Assembly: GCA_011503125.2 (NCBI GenBank)
Contig: WWBZ02000013.1
Location: forward strand, 723,501 to 787,500
From: Botryosphaeria dothidea
Lineage: Eukaryota > Ascomycota > Dothideomycetes > Botryosphaeriales > Botryosphaeriaceae
Reading direction: 5' to 3'
Length of the DNA stretch: 64,000 bases
The notes below the pieces were generated by a model. The model had not been told where the DNA came from and did no database searches. It saw only the letters and a list, made by a program, of their open reading frames with translations. The translations under genes and the position numbers were made by a program. This document shows, piece by piece, positions 56,984-64,000 of the stretch (position 1 is the first letter of the stretch; each line of letters opens with the position of its first letter).

Positions 56984-58279
56984 CTACCTCTCCAAGCCAT
57001 ACCTCAAAAGATAAGCTCTTCCCAACCAGTCCTCCGCGACCTCCAGTCCGCGAAACATGGACATGATCAGCACCCCCAGTTCCTCCAGATCGCCTGGCGT
57101 CGCCTTCGCCATGTCCTCGTCCCAGTGCATCATGCGCACCTCCAGCCGCTCCCGCTCGCCGCCGTAGTACGCCGTCCGCCAGCCGTACTCGGACTACGCG
57201 CCCCACAGCGCTGCCTGCGCCGTGAAGCTCATGCGCAGGCTCGGCGACCGGTCGAAGCCAGTCTTGAGGAAGCCGTACACGCCCTTCACCATCAGCGCCA
57301 CGATGACCGTCCGTCGGCAGCTCTCCTCGACCAGCCACCGCTGCCAGTGCGCGGCGCGGTCCTGCAGCACGAGCAGCGCGTCCGGCGATGCCGACGCTGG
57401 AGTCGAAGACTCCGACAGGGAGGGTGCCAGTTGACGCGTGCGGGACTTGAGTTGCGCGGCCCAGGTCACGAGAACCGGTTCGTCCGCCTCCGCCTGCGCT
57501 CTGAGGCGAACGTCGCCGTCAAACAGCCTGATCACCTGATACATTACGAGCGCCTGCAGCGCGGCCAGGAGATCCACCTTCGAAACGCGGTGGGGATCGA
57601 TGGCGGCGATGAGCTGCTGAGACTTGTGCTCGAGGTTGCGGAAGACGAGCGCCTGGTTCTCCGGGGTCCTGAGGCAGTAGAGGGCGCATGCGCTGAGGGC
57701 GTCCTGCAGAGCGGCGGGGTTGCGCTCCTGGAAGAGCCGCCGGTGCACGAACATGGTGTGGGCTTGCTCGGCGAATGTCTTTGGAATCGCGGCCAGACGC
57801 TTTGCTGCAAACTCGACCCGGGACTGGAGCCCCATGTCTGATTTAATCCGGCCGACGTCGTCATCGCCCGGGTCTTGCTGCAGCGGCTGCTGCAGCTGCT
57901 GTTGAGACATGATGTTGTCGATGATGGTTGGACTGAGGAAGTCATCATCGCCCGGGAGGTATGGGAGGTTGAAGGGTTCATTTCCGAATTCGAGAAAGGC
58001 ATCATTCATGCAGGGCGAAAGCCTTGCGGCCGACAATGCGGGACTCCGCCGCTGCAACTGGGAGGAGCCCGCGGGCTCCTCGCCGGCGAAGCGCTCGGCG
58101 AAGCCGAAGTCTTGGTTTCCTTCGCTTCTAACATTCTGCGGCGATTGACCAAAAATACGGCTCGGGTATTCACAGTCGACCTTTCTCGCGACGCAGCGCC
58201 GGCATTTGGGGAATCCCTGGTCGCATCTACGTTTGGCGCGGACGCACGCGAGGCAGGACTTCTGCCGCGATGAGGACAT
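56984..58279 (-). pseudogene. Zn2Cys6 transcription factor interrupted by an in-frame TAG
   Basis: The intact first part (58279-57194) encodes 361 residues. The zinc cluster CLACVRAKRRCDQGFPKCRRCVARKVDC (key spacing C-x2-C-x6-C-x6-C-x2-C-x6-C, residues 9-36) is complete, and a fungal-TF-type regulatory domain follows (YCLRTPENQALVFRNLEHKS and others are helical). The TAG at 57196-57194 falls within the domain. The same frame then continues for 69 sense codons of clearly protein-like sequence (SEYGWRTAYYGGERERLEV, MHWDEDM, DLEELGVLIMSMFRGLEVAE, DWLGRAYLL) to a second TAG at 56986-56984. The gene may be a recent nonsense allele, a readthrough gene or contain a base error. A truncated product would keep DNA binding. 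It faces the NTF2-like gene across a promoter with two CGG-N4-CCG palindromes. Confidence 0.75.
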
Positions 58280-58364
58280 ATGAGCGCGTTGTTGCTAGTG
58301 ATGTCAGCGAGCGTCGGGGGAGGCTTCGTGTGATGCTAAGAGGGGTCGAAGAGATGTGGTTAGT

Positions 58365-58399
58365 GTGCGGAGCTCCGCACCATGAGTGCGGAATTCCGC
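58365..58399 (+). promoter_or_regulatory. Tandem CGG-N4-CCG palindromes
   Basis: GTGCGGAGCTCCGCAC at 58365-58380 is a perfect 16-bp palindrome and GCGGAATTCCGC at 58388-58399 a perfect 12-bp one. Each contains CGG-N4-CCG, the inverted CGG pair bound by dimeric Zn2Cys6 proteins. Their centres are 21 bp apart, two helical turns, so both would lie on one face. They are 86-120 bases upstream of the Zn2Cys6 gene and 277-311 upstream of the NTF2-like gene. Autoregulation is inferred. Confidence 0.65.
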
Positions 58400-58540
58400 T
58401 CTCTAAAATGCTTTCCGCCAGGCGCCGGGGCCTTGGCTGCCACAACACCTCCGCAGCTCCGCGGCGGAATTTGGCAGGTCAATGCAGGAGCGGCATCTAA
58501 CATCAGAAAACCCTTACTGCCGCTATGGGAGGGCAGAGTG

Positions 58541-58548
58541 TATAAATA
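58541..58548 (+). promoter_or_regulatory. TATA box of the NTF2-like gene
   Basis: TATAAATA 135 bases upstream of the first ATG of the rightward gene. Confidence 0.55.
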
Positions 58549-58675
58549 GTCGCCATGGCGTGAAGAAAGCGGCAGCAAACAACACAAGCCCAGTTCCACG
58601 GTCAATCTTCAGCATAACAACATTGCCTCTTCTTTTAGAGTCTATACCCAACTTCAACCAAAAGTACTTTGTTCC

Positions 58676-59176
58676 ATGGACTCCGGAAGATTGGATTTGT
58701 CGCTAATGATCCACGAGTACAAAATGTCGATCCAGCAGCAGTCTCTCACCGAGTGGGTTGAGCGCCTCAACGACGACATCTTCTACCAGCCAAAGGATGA
58801 GGTTGCTTTCAAGACCATTGAAGAAGATGTCGACCCTAATGTGATCGTCAAGTATGACCCCTCAGCTACTTGGACAGCGATGAGACATGCTAACTCGTGT
58901 AGGATAAACCACAATACGTATGATTTCGCGAAGTTCAAGGGAGGCGTCGAATTCGTGCGCAGCACCGGCGTCATGTCCCTGGACAAGTCGGAGGAGCTCA
59001 TCAGGTGGGAGGATGAGGAGAAGAAGGGCGGGTCGGTGGCGCTCATGACCAGGTTCACTTTCAAGGAAAATGCGACGGGCAAGGTGTCTTCCAAGGACAG
59101 TTTGGTCATCTCGACGGTGAAGTGGATCGACGGAAAGAGAAAGCTCGTCGAGTTGACCGAGGTGGAGAGCGAATGA
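58676..59176 (+). CDS. Small NTF2/SnoaL-like protein
   Basis: 166 residues from the first ATG. Length and the order of an N-terminal helix (LTEWVERLNDDIFY) followed by long beta strands (NVIVKYDP, GVEFVRSTGVMSL, SVALMTRFTFKEN, SLVISTVKWIDGKRKLVELTEV) resemble the NTF2-like fold; the match is by pattern only. The first 16 codons contain GCTAATG and CACGAG, which look like a branch point and acceptor, with a GTACTT donor-like site at 58665. Translation may therefore begin at MSIQQQSL (58724) after a 5'-leader intron. No signal peptide. It shares its promoter with the Zn2Cys6 gene and is the likeliest target of that regulator. Confidence 0.65.
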   Translation: MDSGRLDLSLMIHEYKMSIQQQSLTEWVERLNDDIFYQPKDEVAFKTIEEDVDPNVIVKYDPSATWTAMRHANSCRINHNTYDFAKFKGGVEFVRSTGVMSLDKSEELIRWEDEEKKGGSVALMTRFTFKENATGKVSSKDSLVISTVKWIDGKRKLVELTEVESE

Positions 59177-59888
59177 AACAGCGCTGCATCTGATTCTCCC
59201 TCTCCAATTGTATTTGGGGCGGAGGAAGAGGTCAGTCATGCGGGAGTCTCCCCCAACCTCGCTATCACGCCAATGCACTATACTGTAGCCAAAGAAGGCA
59301 GTCGCCGGGTAGTTTTAGGCCTCAGCAATAAGTAGTTGCCGCCGCTCCTTGCATGTCTTCGCACGCGTGTCCTCAGGAGATAGCCACTTGAACACGGCCG
59401 AGATCCTGGGCTGACGTCCACAGATGCCGGCACAGCTTTCCCCCATCTGCTCCGGCATGTCGTCATGGCCGCTTCAAAGATAAGCCGACGGCGTTGTGGT
59501 GAATTGCGAAGGCGTTGCCGGCGTCGTTGTCGATGCGTCGCCAAATATGGACTGTCATTTCAATAGAGCATCATGTACGCAGCATCCCAGGATTCCAGAG
59601 GGACGATGCGACAGCGGAAAAGCGAAGGCAAGGCGTCGGATAAGTGAAGGGACGGAGCTGGAGGGCCGGCAACATCAGCCGAAGACCCTGGGCGAGCGGC
59701 GTCGGCAGCAACTCGGAGGAGAGAGGCACAGACGGACCCCGCCAACTGTGTATTTCAGCGTCAGAGCTCCCGCATCGTCCCCACCCTCCCCGCTGCTGCA
59801 ATCCACAGCTCCAATTGCACCACTGCTCTCTCCCAGCCTTAACAGTCACTGTTTCGTGCATCGCAAACAATTTTCAACCACAATTTTT
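59177..59888. other. Intergenic, no gene seen
   Basis: 3' flank of the NTF2-like gene and promoter of the SDR gene. The frame from 59496 lacks an ATG before 59889 that fits the SDR family. Confidence 0.6.
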
Positions 59889-60992
59889 ATGCCCCTCCTC
59901 AGCCACTTCGCCCGCACAAGCGCTGCTTTCGTCCGCACAGCTACACCTCCCCGCGCACACGCAGCTCTCCCCCGCCTTTTCGTTGCAGCTAACGCTGCTC
60001 GCACTATGTCGTCCGCCGTCGCCAAGCGCCTCGAAGGCAAGACCGTCGTCGTCACCGGCGCCAGCTCTGGCATTGGCCGCAGCACCGCCTTCGAATTCGC
60101 TCGCACCAGCCCCAACAACCTGCGCCTGATCCTGACCGCCCGTCGCGTCGACACCCTCAAGCAGATCGCCGAGGACATCAAGAAAGAGGTCGGCGAGGGC
60201 GTCAAGGTGCTGCCTGTCAAGCTGGACGTCAGCAACCCTGCGGAGGTGAAGAGCTTCGTGCCCAATCTGCCGGAGCAGTGGAAGAACATCGACGTGCTGG
60301 TCAACAATGCGTGAGTTGCACTTATGAGTCACCCGCGGAAGAATTCCTGCTGAGCGATGCCAACAGCGGCCTCGTCAAGGGCGTTGCCCAGGCTCCCGAG
60401 ATCGCCGAAGAGGACATCAACGTGATGTTCCAGACCAACGTCAACGGTTTGATCGGCATGACCCAGGAGGTCCTCAAGGTCTACAAATCGCGCCCGGATG
60501 GCGGAAAGGGAGATATCATCAACGTTGGCAGCATCGCTGGTCGTGAGGGCTACCCGGGCGGCAGCATCTACTGCGCCACCAAGGCCGCCGTGCGCACATT
60601 CACCGATGCCCTGAGGAGAGAGCTCATCGCCACCCGCATCAGGATCATCGAGGTTGATCCCGGTCAAGTCGAGACGGTGAGTTGGAATGAGAACGTCCAG
60701 CGGGCTGAGGGCTGATACACCGCGCAGGAATTCTCGGTCGTCCGCTTCTACGGCGACAAGTCCAAGGCCGATGCCGTTTACAAGGGCGTCGATCCTCTGA
60801 CCCCCGACGACATCGCCGAGGTTATCGTTTTCGCTGCCGGCCGCCGCGAGAACGTCGTCATCGCTGATACTCTGATCTTCCCCAACCACCAGGTAAGCCA
60901 GTCACCCCATGCCCCGGTCCGAGCGCGTGGGACGGACGAGTTGGTACTGACGGATCAAGGCATCCGCCACGGTCATGCACCGGAAATCGTGA
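59889..60992 (+). CDS. NADP-dependent SDR (serine/3-hydroxy acid dehydrogenase type)
   Basis: Exons 59889-60310, 60367-60676, 60728-60892 and 60960-60992 give 309 residues. The core has TGASSGIG (56-63), NNAG across the first splice junction (139-142), and catalytic Ser196, Tyr209 and Lys213 in YCATK. The LTARRVDTLKQI segment (Arg after the second strand) predicts NADP. The last tiny exon ends QASATVMHRKS, the hallmark of the YdfG/YMR226C group, which oxidises L-allo-threonine, serine and 3-hydroxy acids. The first 39 residues are rich in Arg, Ala, Ser and Pro without acids, like a mitochondrial presequence. A second Met (residue 40, 60006) in good context would give a cytosolic form. Confidence 0.92.
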
Positions 60993-63066
60993 GGGGCGAC
61001 TCGGCGAACTTGAGAAATCTGACGAGCTGTACAGGCTGGTGCCGGCGGCGCGATGTACAGGAGACCCGTGAAGGACACGAAGATGTAGATACTCTTGCGG
61101 AAATAGAAGAGGAGGACGCAATCAGTTACCAGATGTGGAACGAATTGAAAGCGACAAAGCAAGATGTAAAAGACCAAATTAGATGGCACTGTGATACAAT
61201 CGGCCCAAAAAGATCTTGTCCCCTCCCAAAGAATGGCTTGAAACCTCATCATCTACAGGAGGAGCCCTTTACTGGTTGTGCACGACTCTGAACTGCCCAG
61301 AGCAGCATGCTCGTAGACCAAGAGCATCCTAATTCTGATTACCAAGCGATGATCGGCCCCATAACGGCTTGAAGACTACCGAACCCCCAATGCAAGCAAC
61401 CAGTCCTGCCCAGCTCATCGCCGTTACACCTGCACGTCTTTTGCAGCGGCGTCCTTGGTCATAAGTTTCTGCAGGCGACGCGTTTCCATCAACAAGCGCG
61501 GATGGTGTAATGGTCAGCATCAATGCCTTCCAGGGATCTACCAATTCGCCCAACAGCCATTCGAGTTCTCCAAGATAGCATGCCGTGTTGTGGAAAACAG
61601 GGATGAAAAACTTGAGTTGGAGCCAATCTCCTTTTCCATCTTCATTTTGCGTACATCGAAACACAGAGCAACATGAATTGCATAGTGACTTCTTTCTAAT
61701 GATCAGGCTCGGCCTTTTCTCCACCCTCTCATCAGTTGCACATCGCGTTCCACGCTTGAGAGAATTAGTGGCACATTTACGGTCAGCGCAGCCCGTGTGA
61801 GCCCATGAAAGTTTTGCGGATTTCTTGGCAAAGACGGAAATAATACCGATAAGGTAAGTCACTGTCTCCTGGGGCATTCGATACTTCCAGTTCATCCTTT
61901 TGGGCCAAGCCGCGGTAGTGGTACCTGGCGATATTTCTCTGAATTCTGGCGTCTGGACAGTTGACCACGAAATAGCCACGGTCGTACCAAATAACTGATG
62001 ATAAAAGTCGTGACCAGATGTTCAGCAAACTGATGAGTGATGGTGTACTCAATCACTACGGATGGGACGAAATTTTTCGGTGGCATCAATCGGCCGAGAG
62101 TATCACGTGGGTAAGCCTCCGGGTGGGAGGTTTGCGTAGCAACCCAGCACAGCACAACGGAAAGCAACACAACAGCATGGGGAATTGCTTCTTACACAGC
62201 CTTCGTATGCATAGGATTGTCTTCCTAACAAATGCGGAGATTGGCCTTGCACTTATTCGTAGTCGGCAAGAACTTGTTGAAGAAACATACCTGGGCGGAG
62301 TAAAGTACTTCTCAGCTTTGACGTATACAACAGACCAGCGTCACCAATGAGAACGCTTCGCGATGAGGCGTGTCCAGATCTTTCTTGCGACACAAGGCAG
62401 GATACAGCATCGGGAATCACAGCGACTCGAGGATCCAGTCACGAAAATTCCGTGGAAGATCTGGGTCTATCCATGCGAACCTGGAAAATCCTTCAAATTC
62501 GGAAAACAAAAGATAAGAGCTTGCTCGTTCATTACCGCACTGGCAGCTGCCTTGAAAGATGTGTACTTTTGCCGAGTGGATTTGCGGAATCAACACATTC
62601 ATTGCAAGCACCCCAGTGCTGACCACGCGTGCCATCGCTGGAGTCAGTGGATCACTTTGCATTTATACTCGCAGTTTCGTCTCCGTAGGCAAGAAGGCGA
62701 AGAAAGAAATTTGTCTGCACGATCGTTGCCAGTGTGCTGGCACAGGAGGAACGTCTGCGTCCGTTGCTGACGTCATGTGAATTTCCCCAGATTCATTACC
62801 CCTGCGTCTCTCCCCGCACGACGCTTCCTTCGGCGGGAGCTTTCCCGAGCCACTGCATCCCCAACCCGCACCAATCCACCTGGCGAGCAAGCTCCTCATG
62901 ATGGCCCGCAACGTCCCGCCCGCTTTCTTGTTCCATTTTGCCTCCAATCAAGCTTCGCTTGGACGCAATTGCGCCCATCCAGCATGGTTAAAATGTAGCT
63001 AGTCCATGGTTCCCCAGATTTTTGTTTTGTTTCCCCGCCACGGTCAAATTTCATTCAGTCTCCAAG
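60993..63066. other. Intergenic region with unresolved minus-strand ORF fragments
   Basis: Several minus-strand pieces look partly protein-like: an ATG at 62776 opening VPPVPAHWQRSCRQ, a frame at 62662-62417 (FSRFAWIDPDLPRNF), and pieces at 62052-61783 (YDRGYFVVNCPDARIQRN, PYRYYFRLCQEIRKTF) and 61979-61329 with a hydrophobic C-terminal segment (MSWAGLVACIGGSVVF). I could not join them with consistent splicing or place them in a family. They could be a multi-exon gene or a decayed one. Confidence 0.35.
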
Positions 63067-64000
63067 ATGCGGCTCTTCTCCTGTCCCGCCCTCTGGCTCA
63101 CCCTCTTCTGCGTCGTCACATCGGCCGCCGTTATCCAAACGATTCTTCCCGACGGTCGCCCGCAATGCACCGTTCACGCCAGCGGGAATCAGACTGACGA
63201 CGTGCCCACCATCCTGTCCGCGTTCGAGTCGTGCGGCACTGGCGGCGACATCGTTTTCCCGGAAGGCGAAGACTACTACATCGCAACGCGCCTCAACCCC
63301 GTCGTGAACGACGTTCGCATTCACTGGCGTGGCCAATGGACATTCTCGCCCGACCTGACATACTGGCGTCAAAATGCCTACCCCATCTTCTTCCAAAACC
63401 ACGCTGCTGGCTTCATCCTCACGGGGGACGACATCTGGATCGATGGTTACAACACAGGCTGCATTTTCGGGAACGGTGTGTAGCTTCCAACCTCCCGACA
63501 ACAGTCCGATTTCTGTCAATCTGATTGACAAAATCCCCACAGGCAATACTTGGTACGTCGCCGAAGCGGCATCGCCAGTCGGTGAGACGCTTCCCGGCCG
63601 GCCCATGCCATTTGTTCTCTGGAACGTGTCCGAAGTCACCGTCTCGAACTTCTACGTGCGCGATCCGCAGCTCTGGGCAGTAAGAAAACATTTTCCCCAG
63701 CCTACAAGCACTGGAACTGATGCAATCAGATCAACATCATGAACGGTACCTCCCTAACCTTCACCAACATCACGGTCAACGCCACTGCACCCTCCGCCCC
63801 CGGCAACGGCACCAACTGGATCCAAAACACCGACGGCTTCGACACAATGGACGCCACCAACGTCGTCCTGCAGAACTTTGTCTACCAGGGCGGCGATGAC
63901 TGCGTCGCGATCAAGCCGCGCTCGCGCAACATCGAGATCCGCAACGCAACGTGCCACGGCGGCAACGGCATCGCCATCGGCTCGCTGGGCCAGTACCTCG
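63067..64000 (+). CDS. GH28 polygalacturonase-type pectinase, 3' end outside window
   Basis: Exons 63067-63475, 63543-63679 and 63730 onward; about 272 residues are visible. The signal peptide MRLFSCPALWLTLFCVVTSA marks secretion. GH28 landmarks are NTDGFDT, GGDDCVAIKPRS (two of the catalytic Asp residues) and CHGGNGIAIGSLGQY (the active-site His). The N-terminal part (GGDIVFPEGEDYYI, WRGQWTFSPDLTYW, TGDDIWIDGYNTG) matches the exo-type subfamily. It hydrolyses galacturonan in plant cell walls, pointing to a plant-associated life style. The catalytic Arg-Ile-Lys region lies beyond the window. Confidence 0.92.

Larger units (their letters stand above)
58280..58675. other. Divergent promoter, regulator and NTF2-like gene
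   Basis: Bidirectional spacer of about 400 bases with two palindromic CGG-N4-CCG sites near the regulator, a GC-rich CCGCGG-containing segment at about 58449-58469 and a TATA box for the rightward gene. Confidence 0.7.

Noticed and set aside
1..64000. CRISPR array or bacterial operon features
   Set aside because: No regularly spaced repeats; gene structure is eukaryotic throughout.

Overview
The window is nuclear DNA of a filamentous ascomycete (Pezizomycotina). The evidence is 50-100 bp GT-AG introns with CTAAC-type branch points, compact genes on both strands, and fungal-specific families: CFEM/Pth11-type and GprM-like receptors, a Zn2Cys6 regulator, a GH28 pectinase, a chloroperoxidase-type heme-thiolate enzyme, FolB-type aldolase and Gal80-like protein. 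Protein style suggests a plant-associated fungus, possibly Dothideomycetes, but nothing here fixes the species. Most gene models were assembled by hand from exon frames, splice signals and phase. For every complete spliced model the exon lengths sum to a multiple of three.

Layout. 1-6.4 kb is AT-rich and gene-poor. It holds a leftward three-exon gene for a P-loop NTPase with a nuclease-like C-terminal part (Crinkler-like architecture) and a small leftward ORF with a signal peptide. Two leftward core-promoter elements here share a 17-bp block. 8-33 kb is GC-richer and rich in redox genes: a GMC oxidoreductase, a CFEM-GPCR, a chloroperoxidase-like enzyme, a small unknown protein, a phytanoyl-CoA-dioxygenase-like enzyme, a coiled-coil protein, an acidic/basic nuclear-type protein, a ten-exon P450, a conserved unknown and a Gal80-like Rossmann protein. 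No polyketide synthase, NRPS or terpene synthase is present, so this is not a recognisable metabolite cluster.

33-54 kb carries a GprM-like receptor with a long Ser/Pro-rich tail, a SANT/Myb-like protein, a monocarboxylate-type transporter, aspartate-semialdehyde dehydrogenase, a FolB-type aldolase divergent from a membrane-anchored SDR, a dienelactone hydrolase and threonine synthase. Two steps of the aspartate-to-threonine route therefore lie about 6 kb apart, and Gcn4/CpcA-like half-sites precede the first. An intron-containing tRNA-Leu(UAA) lies at 54.8 kb.

56-64 kb holds a Zn2Cys6 regulator interrupted by an in-frame TAG, facing a small NTF2-like gene across a promoter with two CGG-N4-CCG palindromes 21 bp apart, then a second SDR with a presequence-like N-terminus, a stretch of unresolved ORF fragments and the 5' part of a GH28 polygalacturonase that runs off the window.

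The observations most worth following are the regulator/NTF2-like pair with its palindromes and nonsense codon, the GMC gene whose last intron appears to end in TG rather than AG, and the NTPase-nuclease gene with its shared promoter element in the AT-rich block.
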